This document shows positions 53,690 to 64,000 of a stretch of DNA of 64,000 nucleotides, piece by piece (the first letter of the stretch is position 1; the number at the start of each line of letters is the position of its first letter). Source of the DNA: Hermodice carunculata (taxonomy: Eukaryota > Annelida > Polychaeta > Eunicida > Amphinomidae). The notes beneath the pieces are model-generated. The model did not search any database. It was given only the letters and a program-made list of their open reading frames with translations, and was not told the origin of the DNA. Location of the stretch: NCBI GenBank assembly GCA_964020975.1, contig OZ026619.1, positions 5,973,444 to 6,037,443 on the forward strand. The letters are read 5' to 3'. Made by a program: the position numbers and the translations under genes.

Positions 53690-54200
53690 CTGTCACTCAA
53701 ATTTATGGAATGCGTATCATAATTATCATATTCACATTGAACCAAATTAATTAATCTACCACTGAATTGATACTCTTAAGTGTGGTTGCACAACTGTATC
53801 CAGAATAAGTCAAGGTTGGATTTTTCTGCGAGTACAACGGCGACCACATCATTTCTCCTTCCGGGGAAGCAAGAGATATGCTTGCCGCACTAGTCACAGG
53901 TGGGAGGGGAGGGGGCTATCTGTAAATTTACGCCATGGGCTAAAAACCATATCCCATCACTGCCACGCATTACAGTAAGCTCCTGGGGTGGTCAGCTGTA
54001 AGGGAGCGAAAATGGTACTTTATATTAATCAACCAGTGACTATCGGCAGTAGCAAGTATAAATATGTAAATTCTGCATGTGGTTAACAATAACTGGCTTT
54101 GAGAGATGTTGTGAAATAAATATAACATATGGTGTTCTTGTCCATGCCAAGTATGTGCGTGAGGCAGAAACAGCCAGTTGTCTCAATAGACCAGTCAAAA
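53690..54200. other. Noncoding, nothing recognised
   Basis: No gene seen. Confidence 0.45.
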
Positions 54201-54207
54201 ACAAACG

Positions 54208-54295
54208 ACTATACTATATTGGCCACAAACAACCTACTATACTATATTGGCCACAAACAACCTACTATACTATATTGGCCACAAACAACATACTT
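54208..54295. repeat. 28-bp tandem repeat, 3 units
   Basis: The unit is ACTATACTATATTGGCCACA plus AACAACCT, repeated three times, with the last unit decaying into ACATACTTT. Confidence 0.9.
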
Positions 54296-54403
54296 TACCA
54301 TGTTGTACGTGATTCAATCATTGAAGAAAGTTCGACAATGGGCCTGTTCCAGAGCGTACGCTGTACTTATACAAAAAAGAAGAGAAAAAGTAAAGACTAT
54401 TTG

Positions 54404-54484
54404 CACTTGATTCCCCGGTGTGAATCGAACCCGCGCTGCAGAGGTGAAAGTCGACCATGTTGCAGATCCGCCAACCGTCACCTC
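54404..54484 (-). ncRNA. tRNA-like sequence (pseudogene or SINE head)
   Basis: The minus strand holds GGTTCGATTCA, a good B box, preceded by GGTTGGCGGATCTG, a weak A box, at about tRNA spacing. The T-stem does not pair well (GCGGG against CACAC), so a functional tRNA is unlikely. Confidence 0.35.
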
Positions 54485-54489
54485 ATACT

Positions 54490-57395
54490 TACCACAGTGT
54501 ATGGACCGAGAGAAACCGAAATAGTGTCGTTCCTTAGCGTAGTAAGTCGGAGAAGTAGTGTGTCGTAGGCGTGAAGTCTCAATTCATTACGCCCCAGACT
54601 GCAGGTCGCGAGAATGGAAGCGCACATTTAAAGGGGATTTTTGGATTGAATTCACCTTACCATTTTAATCATGGGCATGTCTGCATCACTCAGCACACAC
54701 AACCTACCCAATAAAACAGTTTTATGAGTCCTGTATATACATCCTAGCTAGGAAAGGTGCCAAAAGGTAACCACAGACATATGCCTTTTTTCCGAGGGGT
54801 GAAAGGTTGAGTTCACGGAATAGAGGACGAAGAGACTGTTCTTCAGTTTTCGACCTGATTACAGAGTGACCCTTTCAACATAGGAATGGTACCTTGTCAT
54901 GGTATTTTCCATAGAAAGAGATTAATCAATCTTACTCTATGTATTTTCTGTGTGCTTGTATGCACCAAAATAAACACTTGTTGCCTTATTACTTTATTTG
55001 GTGTCAGTTACGTACACGTTTGCTTGAAAACAGTACACGTGTACTTGGGGTTCGAACTTATTAATAACAAACTAAGATCATGCCATTCAATATTTTCACG
55101 GAAAGCCAAGTTAATACGCTTGTGTGTCTGTAAACGGGTGGCTGATTCAGCTCCTGATTATCAATAAAAGATAATTGAAATGAATTTCAGATTAAGTCAT
55201 AAAGTTGTGTTTTCCAACCAGAACAAATTTCAACTAAATATATGTTATAAAAAACTCTTTAATTAATATGATCCCCAATATTACCTGCATGAGGTTTTGA
55301 CACCAAAGTTTCATAACGTTTATGGACATGTACATGTTTGATATAATAAGGTTTTACGCTGCAACAGTAATATCGCATTTCATAATTCCACTTTTATAAT
55401 TGATTGTGTGTCAGCAGTACTATAACATAGCTAAATAGCCCTTTATCACGATTTTGATCCTGCGATAACAATCATAATGATGTGTCGACTGAGTGTACAC
55501 TACAAACACAAAGTTATGTCAATACCAGCTTTTATGGGACAATTGTTGATCAGCAAAGACTGCTTGATCTCCCCTGCCTCTGAGTGAGGACAAAAGAGAG
55601 TATCACAATGGGGCAACACAGCCCTTACAAAGTGAAGCTGATACCAAGTAAAACGTTTTTATCCAGGCACTTGGGCAATGTCGGTTTTGATATTTCGGTA
55701 TTTCAATATATATTATGGTTGACATATCTCTCTGGAACGCTTCGATTAGTGGCAAATGAAATAGTTTTCAAAAATACACTTATTGGGAACAAATACACAT
55801 TATACATGACACAATTGCCACAATAATGTTTGCAGATGTATTTATGAATTATCAATAAGTTGGTTTGTACAATCAATAAGATGGTCCAAAACTTACATTA
55901 AACTATCTGATATCGTGACAGCTCCTGCTTTGGCATTGAATCGCCTAAAAGCATGCCGAAAGTAATCCATTTAATAATTTATTTGCCTTTGCAAAAACAA
56001 ATACATATTATGTATCATAATAGACACAAAATCATGTATCGTGCGTATATTAGAGAAGTGATAGTTCTCACAGTGATTCGCGGTACTCTGATATTTCAAG
56101 GGCAATTAATAATACATCACCAAACTGCGTTCTCAATTATTTATAACCTTCAAGATAACCCGAACAATGAGCTATAAATGTCTATAAAACTTACAAAGGA
56201 ACACTAAAACAGTGTACATTTTGTGGAAGTGAATCACCTTTTGATGATGCCATTTTAGACACTGAATGTGCCAAAAGCAAGCATCTGCTTACCCAGCGGT
56301 TCTAACAAACACACCGATAATTGGAGCTAAAGTTAAGAAAACGCAAAGCCAATCAGATCAGAGAGTGCCATAAAGCAGAATTTTAAACCTCTTTCGTCAA
56401 CAAAGATAAACGAATAGAATATAAAAATAGAGACATTACAAACCAATCGGTTGATTACTGAAGCATAAAAAGGTTCAACATTTTCGGATAAAGAGAAGGT
56501 GATCCAATTTAAGGATACAATACATAACATACAAAAGGTGCGACATATTGGACACAGTGGCGCAGCCCGGCGCATTCTGTATGAACTACGGAGTTCATAT
56601 CGAAAACGAGGCGTTGGCGGAAGTAATCCATTCCACATGTATAAGAAGTGTATGAACAAGATTGGCAACCTTATAGAAGGATTCGACGGTAAATTTGGAT
56701 AAGCACAACACATGAGCGTGTGGTTTGTTGATAAATATTGCCAAGAATGAAGGGAAGTGAAAATTTGGGAATGCTAGATGCTCAAGTCGCAATCATCGAT
56801 GGACTTACGGACCAGGTCAAAACCCATGCCCGTGCGTATTTTCCTTGTTGAACCAAAAACACCCTTGTAATCTGATAATCGTTCATTGAAGCAAAGGGTG
56901 AAGAAATAAAAGCCCAGAAAACTATTGTAGACGGGGCCAACTGAATACGAATTTTATCTATGTATCACGTCAATATGTGGACTCTGTGATGACATGTGAG
57001 ATGACAATTGTACAAGATAATGGCATTACTGTTTAAACATGGTGATATAGCGGAGACGTAGTTAATATTTTGGTGATCTACTTAAAGCATGTTAACATTG
57101 AAATTAGCCGGTATCTGTTACATCCATACTTTTCTACTAGGGGTTATTGGGGAAAAATAAAATGTGCAGTAGGAAAAACGTTCTACTCGAAGAATGTTTT
57201 TGAGCAATATAATCTGCTAGACAATGTTGCGTAGTTGGAGCCTATGGTGTGAGAAATGACCCTTGCCCACCTAACCTTGTGCAAGAACAACCTTTGATGG
57301 AAAAGGTAATCCAGTTTAAAGCTTTTTTATTTATCATAAGCAGTAGCAGCAGCAGCAACAACAACAGCAGCAGCACTGTCGTCGTCGTCGCTGTC
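54490..57395. other. Noncoding, nothing recognised
   Basis: AT-rich. ORFs up to 126 codons occur but have no recognisable motif, and their composition is that of noncoding DNA. Confidence 0.45.
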
Positions 57396-57397
57396 GC

Positions 57398-57471
<74 letters not shown>
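57345..57471. repeat. Trinucleotide cluster ending in (ATC)n
   Basis: AGC, AAC and GTC triplets followed by about 24 ATC units to 57471. Poly-D, poly-M and poly-I frames are artefacts. Confidence 0.95.
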
Positions 57472-60400
57472 CGCGGAAGGTCAGTCAGGAAAAACCTGTC
57501 CACAAACAAGTTCAATTCGAGGAACCGTTTCAGCATGTGCATTTTCAGGTGGTGCAAACATAAAAATAGGTACAACATCTAATATACACAAGGGTAAGCC
57601 CGATGAACTTCATTGCATCGCGCTCTGACACCTCACACAGAAAACAAGCAGGCGTCGAGAAAAGCCATGTGTATATCCCACAATTAACACAGGTCTGTGT
57701 TTCATAACACAGCATGTTGACATGGACCATAGGTACTTATGTCAAAATCGTTGATGTTGACATGTACAATATACATCTGTTTATTTCAAACTAAGGCTGG
57801 GTTGGGTAGAGTAAAACGTTCGAGAGCACAAGCTATTAAACTAAGAAAAAATTCGATAACTTTCGCAAGCTTATTGTCTGTACTAAACGCTAGGTAGGTG
57901 TTAATATGCATCATAATCTGCAAGTAACATCACCTGTATGAAGAGACCATTTCTATATTAATACCACCAATTTACAGACCCGTCTTTGTATACTCTTAAT
58001 TAAATGTTATCCCTATTAAGATCACTCCCGTGTTAAGACCACATTTTTTAGTCTCTTATGTGATCTTAGTAGGGAGATTTCACTGCACATGCAACAAAAA
58101 CCGTTGTGTATCGAAATAGGCGGCAAAAAGTTCTGTTTCTTACAGACCTGAACAAAATGTAAAGCACTGACGTCTGTAATAACAGGTTTGCATCAGCCCC
58201 ATGGTAAACGTTGACTCACGTACTGCAAATTGTTATTTAACAACAAGTGTTTTCATTAAGCTAGAGTCTTAAATATAATTATGGCAATAAGAACACAGAT
58301 CTGAGTAAAGTTCCAAATAGATAGCCAGCAGAATAACCAAGAAGGAAATTATTAAGTTCAGGACGACTGTAAGAAACGGCTTGTAATATTTCACGTCACA
58401 CGCAGCGACGCCACAAGACGCCGCGCGAGGTCACCCGGTAGGATATGGTTCAATTAAAATCGTATTCCACGGGTTTCCCTAACCTTCTAATTTTAAGTGT
58501 TGTGTATAATGTACCAATCACTGTGGGCCTATGAAAGATTGGCGATCACATTTCACTAAATCACCTCAATCCCGCTCTTAATTTAAAACTTGTGTACAGT
58601 GTATCAATCAATGTGTCGCTCCTGTCCTTTACTGCGGGGAAGCTCTCTTATTCACTTGGTCTGACAGTGGAGGTCGGGAAAGTGGCGACATGATTTCTGA
58701 GTATAAGAGATAGCATTTACCTTTTGGGGATACCAATGCAATAGGTGTATGGGGAAAATTCTTTGTCTTTACTAACTTCCTGAAAACCATTCACTCAAGG
58801 CCTGCATAGAGAATACACATTCTTAACAAACAAACAGATAGAACAGAAAGAAATTAGAAAATTAGCTCACTCTGTCACTCTGTAAATCGACTTTTAACTC
58901 ACCTTGCAAAACCACAGAAGGACAAATAATGAAACAGTAAAGCCTATGATGCTTTGGATAATCAATCTATTTATAGATACCAATACAGAAGTTATCCGGC
59001 CTTCAGACCCTGTGCTGTCTGAAGAATTTCAACCAGCATGGGGGTTTGATCGAATAACGCAGGGTTCTTTTGCTGAGCCGCCCAAATATGGAAGCGGACA
59101 TAGCCTCTGACGACAGCACGGTCAATCCAGAAACAGAATAATTTATTACAATATAAGTTTACTCATCCGAAACACAGCAAAGTCATGGCCTTGGTATTTC
59201 CCTGTTTTCTTACAATCTTAAAATAACTTCCAATATTATAAAATTAAAGCAAGGAATTTTTGAGTGACTTTTTACTGAAGAGATATTTATATTTTGCATT
59301 ACCAAAATAATGGATACTGCCTTATTCAAAACGAAGAATTAAACCATAATATAAATATCCATTTAAACTAATAATGACAAATGTATGCCTGTAAAAAGTG
59401 TTCCACCATATTTCAGTAAATCACGTTCGACCGGCGCCTTTGCCATGTGCATTATCATGAATATTTGTTCCCACCAGATGGTGCCACACTTCATGGAGTT
59501 GTCATCCGGATTATCCAAGAGGGAAAATCAGTTGTGTCCTTATGGACTTGTGCACAAAAAGTTGTCATGAAAAATAGGAAAAACAAATAAGATTATTTAC
59601 TTCGAAAATACTAGGAGAATAATAAGATAATCTTGTTATAATGAATGATCTTAAGAAGGTACATTTACCAAAAAAAAAAAAAAAAAGAAAGAAAAAAAAT
59701 AAAGCACTATAAGAAATAAAACTGGTTTTGAGAAATTTGGCAACATATTTTTGATGTTACTTGCGAAAATCCTTTTTTACGTGTTAACTTTCCGATGTAT
59801 GCTTTATCAACTAAGAATATTTAATAACTTGAGTAAATGTGTCTCGGGATGTATCACAGAAAAAAGAATGTCCTACGTAAGTAAACGTATCGTGGGTGCT
59901 TATCACAGGAACAAAATCCTACATTACCTAATTTTTCTCAATTTTCCTGAAATTATCCTGTCAAATCCCTTACAATACCTTTTATTCATTATATATTTCA
60001 GTAATATTCATAATGCAATTAATATATATACATACATGTATATATATATACATTATAAAGTATTTATTCTGCTACCCCTCCCCCCCAAAAAATCCAATTA
60101 AATCATCTCATATTTTGTATTAGTATTAAACTTCAATCAGCAAAGTATATCAAGTGATAACAACATTGAAAATAGAATACAATCCATTCAATCCTTCAAA
60201 TCACTGATTCATGCTGACTTGCGGATGACCTCTGATGAAAAATGAAAAGATGTTAGAATGGTACACACCGGAACTACATGCATGTGATGGAGTTACGAAG
60301 GAATGGTTACATCAAGGTAAAATAGATTAAAACATACAAACGTGCAACTATTAAGATCTGCATGATACACACCCACGCCTACTCACTCAGCTACACACAT

Positions 60401-61990
60401 TGTAAACGTTAAACAATTGGATATACAGGTTGGTGAAATGACAAGTCAATCGCTTTTTGAACACTGTCAGAGGTGCCGAGTGTTTTACCTTTAAGAGCCA
60501 GGTTGTTCCATTAATACTTCACTTTGTTTAATGCGAGTGACGGAATGTTTCGGTGTTGCAACGTCTATATTAAAATGAGTATTCTCACAGGATGTTCTGA
60601 GGGATTGCCTCGGGTTTCTTGCGCCAAGAGTGCTCGGTGACTAATTGCAAGGCGGCCATTTAGAGAACCTTTTAGAGAGAAACAAGGTCAGATGTTTCCC
60701 TTCTGTAAGAGAGAGGCAATGGTTTGCATTTTTGAAGCGAAGCTTTGCATGAAGCACTTTGACGAGCGTTCAGAATATAGGTTGTTGTTCTGCGCAGAAC
60801 ACATTCTAGTTTCTCAAATTTTGTTTTAATCTTACACACTATGCAACAGAGCCATATCTGGGGTGAGTTTCTATTAAAAAATAAAAGAAATAAAAACTTC
60901 ACTGCAAGTCTATAGAAACAAAACTTTAGTTTCCCTCGCCAATAGTGTGAACATCAACCCCATAAAGTGTGTCACCATCCAGTGGAAAAGGATTCGTCCA
61001 TCATGATCCACAAGCAAGGCGCTGCTGGGATGTTATCTATCGAAATCTGTTCAGTACATTTTACAGGCGTACATTCTTAAAGAAAGGACGGGGATGACAT
61101 GTGATTTTGTGAAATAGGTCGGCAATACTTGATAGGCCTACATTGGTTGGTCCGTTGTTCATTAATAACGGAAGTGGCATGTCTGGATTAAGATTTTACT
61201 GGGAACCATATATCGTCGCTTAATGTCGCGTTGCCTAAAATATCACGTGCGGTAGAAAACAGACAAGCCATTTCTATTAGTTGTTGATATACTTTATTTA
61301 TTTCAAGAGAAGTAGAAAAATGGCCTGTGGCTGACACAAACCTTTCTTGAGCAAACACATATACAGCGATCATTGAGACTCCATACTGCAAATAAGAAAA
61401 AAAAAAGGTAAAATGAAAAAATAAATATACATACAATATAAAGTATAACCACTTTGAAATGCGTATACACCATGACAAGCAGGAGGAAAAGAAGTAGTTC
61501 AAACTACTATTTGCTCAATTCAAACAAACACATGATTATAACCAAAGAAACGATTGAATATTGTATCTAACCCCAAATAATAAGGAAATCAAGTGAAATA
61601 CAATACACAATTGTAACATAGAAAATCATGATCACCATGCGAAGACTTGAAAAAACAAACAAAGTGATATAGATATGATGTTTAGTGTGTGTTTATCACG
61701 AACAGAATCATGATACATGGTTATAAGAAAAATCATACATACATTGTACTTAAAACACTAAAGGTCATGTAGACAAATACGAAAGCATGGACTACGTATG
61801 GTACATAAATCCAAAGGAAGGTCATGTTGAAAATGATTCGTCTGTATCCTTATCTCCCCCAAAAGCTTTTTAAACCTAAAGGTCTCAGCAGTGCAAGTCT
61901 ATATTGTATCTATAATGTTACAGCTTGCATCGTATGGACTTGGAACCACAAGCACATTTAGGGGAGTAACGTTAGTTTCTGGGAAATAAA
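57472..61990. other. Noncoding, nothing recognised
   Basis: No gene recognised over about 4.5 kb. Low-complexity A runs are at 59671-59698 and a short TA run at 60020-60050. A MITE remnant at about 58010-58092 is listed separately. Confidence 0.45.
58010..58092. mobile_element. Pogo-like MITE remnant
   Basis: CCCTATTAAGATCACTCCCG ... TGATCTTAGTAGGGAGATTT is a hairpin ending in CACTGCA, resembling a CAGTGAAATCTCCC pogo-type end with the mirror on the left decayed. Confidence 0.45.
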
Positions 61991-62061
61991 GCTGAACATT
62001 GAGTGAGCTAAAGCCGACTCACAAACGATTTAACAGTTTAACGATTCTTCGGGGCCTATAT

Positions 62062-62111
<50 letters not shown>
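62062..62111. repeat. (TA)n microsatellite
   Basis: Pure TA run of about 48 bp directly at the 3' end of the LINE relic on the minus strand. Confidence 0.95.
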
Positions 62112-62114
<3 letters not shown>

Positions 62115-63030
62115 AACTGGAAGGGTAAAATACAAGTTTTGCAGTCTTTGTGAAACTGGTAACTGATGGAGCAATATGCACTGTTAATGGTAATGTCTTC
62201 AAAAGCTTAAATGTTGACGGATTAAACGAGTCGGTAAAGATCCATGTGTGCCAATTTACAGTAAAATAATCGTTTACATGACGTAGATTATAATTGGCTC
62301 TGTCCCTGTCGGCCGTTGGCAACAGTTCACTCAACTGTGTAGGACCCCGACCTTTGACTATTATATAATAAATAACCAAACTTAGATATTTCTGGCCTGT
62401 TTGCAAGATTCACCCAACAAAAACAGTTTAATACATTGATCTGACTAGATGTTTTCCTGGCCCCAGAAACGCTGCATTATGCTGAATTGACTTACTACTA
62501 CATTTTACTACTGGTGAGTGAGCAGTTACTGAAGACAAGAGAAGCATATTCCAAGGCTGCTCTTATGAATAACGTATAGATAGTTTCTGATGCACTTATA
62601 GGTAATAAAGGTGAGAAATATTTAATAGGACCCAAAAGTGACGTAGCTTTAGTAGATATGTGATTTATATGACTGTCCCATGAAAAATTACCTGTTAAAA
62701 TGACTCCTAAATGTTTATCTTCACAAACACATTTAACAGGTTCATTCATAAAGGTTAGCGGGAGGTTAACATGCTTAAGGAATACGATCTTTATTTCTGT
62801 GTGATTGGGTTGAAATCAAGCTTCCATTGCCTTGCTCACTCTTGAACAATAGCTAAATTTCCAACAACATGCAATGGTAGCTTCATCCAGTATTTTTACC
62901 ATCTGAAACAATGATGTTTCATCGGCGAAAAGATATGCTTTGCGGGTAAAATTCTCTACTTCATCATTTATAAAAAGCACAAAATAAAAGGGGTCGGAGC
63001 ACGTTCCCTTGAGCCACATCATGCGCATTT
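62112..63030 (-). mobile_element. LINE relic (RT palm to C-terminus)
   Basis: Minus-strand readings: GTCSDPFYFVLFINDEVENF then KAYLFADETSLFQMV (the FADD box changed to FADE) near 62920; CEDKHLGVILTGNFSWDSHI near 62715; LEYASLVFSNCSLTSSK near 62510; and RANYNLRHVNDYFTVNWHTW with LLKTLPLTVHIAPSVTSF near 62300-62150. This is the order of a jockey/CR1-type RT C-terminus, with frame breaks between blocks. It is inactive. Confidence 0.7.
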
Positions 63031-63394
63031 TTTTTCAAATAAAGTTATCCGATACACGATTAAGACGTTTGGTGAGAGTAACAAAGATATATTGATCACA
63101 AATTTCTATATACCCAGCTAATAGAATACATCCAGTTTTAGGATTTCAACGACACAGCACAAGGAGGAGGCTAATCGCGTTTGGAGAGTGATTCTTTCCA
63201 CATTTGATCTTGTGGTGCTGTCACTGTCCAAACATTAATACAAATTAATTTGAAGAGGAATTCTTTTGGGTTTTTTTTCTCTTTTTGTTTTTGTTTTTGT
63301 ATGTTTTTTTTTCTTTTCTTCTTTTTAACTGTATTTTGCCAGAATAAGTCTCCCCGCAGTTTTTGTAAGATTTTCCAATCAGAAAAAAAAACAT

Positions 63395-63660
63395 AGTTTC
63401 CCATTTCAGCTAGGTGACTGGTGTCAAAAGTTGCAGGTTCGAGTCCCGCTTGTTCCGAACATGAAATATGGTAAAAGGGAACAAAAACTGAAAACACCAG
63501 ATTTGGGAATAAGTAGGCCAGTCAAGCCAACCTTGCTAGGAACGGCAAAAAACAAAAAGATTAAAAACTAAACAAAAAAACAAAAAAACAAAAGAAAAAA
63601 ATAATTAAATAAAATTAAATAAAAACAAAAAATAAAAAAAAAACCAACAAAAACAAAAAA
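63395..63660 (+). mobile_element. tRNA-derived SINE (candidate)
   Basis: An A-box-like CAGCTAGGTGACTGG (63408-63422) is followed by a perfect B box GGTTCGAGTCC (63436-63446). A body of about 90 nt follows, then an A-rich tail (63545-63660, AAAACAAAAAA-type). This is the layout of a Pol III SINE. No second copy is present in the window to confirm the boundaries. Confidence 0.5.
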
Positions 63661-64000
63661 ACATTACTTATCTCTCGCAACTTTCTAATACGATCTGGTA
63701 CTTTCTTACCAGCCTGCTAGGATTGTTGTCATCCATACAAAATTCAATTGACTGTTCCTCCTGTATGCTGCCATAATTCACATGGTTTTAGCGGGCCGGG
63801 ATTTCCCAACGAGCATGCGCAAAGGCAATGTTTACAATGATGCCGAATTCAATGCGATATTTAGTAACACAGAAAATTGCTGGTAGTATATCTGATATCA
63901 TCATGTACAGAAATAACAGATCACAATTAAAATGAAAATATGGAGTAACGATCAATTCACAGAGACACGAAAGCAGGATGTTGTGAAGACACTAGCAACC
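63661..64000. other. Noncoding, nothing recognised
   Basis: No gene seen. Confidence 0.45.

Noticed and set aside
54404-54484. Functional tRNA gene
   Set aside because: The B box is good, but the T-stem does not pair and no acceptor stem closes.
56333-56713. 126-codon minus-strand ORF as a gene
   Set aside because: No motif, no splice context that improves it, and AT-rich noncoding composition.

Overview
The window is nuclear DNA of an invertebrate animal, probably marine. The evidence is spliced genes with GT-AG introns of 0.7 to 8 kb, AT-rich and microsatellite-rich noncoding DNA, and a dense mix of Penelope-like elements (PLEs), LINEs, MULE, Harbinger-like, pogo/Tigger-like and hAT-like DNA elements. 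A Naiad-type PLE, a lineage known to be abundant in invertebrates, fits. I cannot name the species.

Two host genes are solid. Nocturnin (NOCT) lies on the minus strand, with two coding exons (12492-12225 and 9523-8694) that give a 365-residue protein with all catalytic motifs. SUGT1 (SGT1 co-chaperone) starts about 14 kb away on the plus strand, head to head. Nine exons from 26377 to 44187 give 213 codons in perfect phase: the TPR domain, a Q/S/P-rich linker and the first strands of the CS domain. The rest of CS and the SGS domain are not seen. The gene either continues past the window or is broken near the 200-N assembly gap at 48379-48578.

Layout: 0.4-0.7 kb pogo-like MITE; 1.2-7 kb a cysteine-rich multicopy-family ORF between diverged inverted repeats, split by a 3.3 kb Naiad PLE; 8.7-12.5 kb NOCT with foldback MITEs and two minisatellites in its intron; 13-18 kb noncoding; 18.2-20.2 kb a 0.75 kb duplication, one copy carrying a Harbinger-like MITE; 20.5-25.6 kb a LINE nest holding two DNA transposons and a second LINE; 26.4-44.2 kb SUGT1, whose introns hold a FLYWCH-MULE remnant, a PLE with a hammerhead ribozyme, a head-to-tail Naiad pair, a second hammerhead relic, a perfect 41-bp-arm hairpin and several MITEs; 44.8-48.4 kb a LINE on the minus strand; 48.6-64 kb gene-poor DNA with microsatellites, LINE relics, a Tigger-like element inside a TA repeat, and SINE-like tRNA heads.

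The most interesting signals are the two minimal type I hammerhead motifs (one intact, one with a mutated core G), the PLE copy with a 14-bp target duplication and an inverted 421-bp 5' arm, the conserved interlocking helices near the Naiad 3' end, and a foldback MITE family that keeps its outer stem but carries different palindromic centres.
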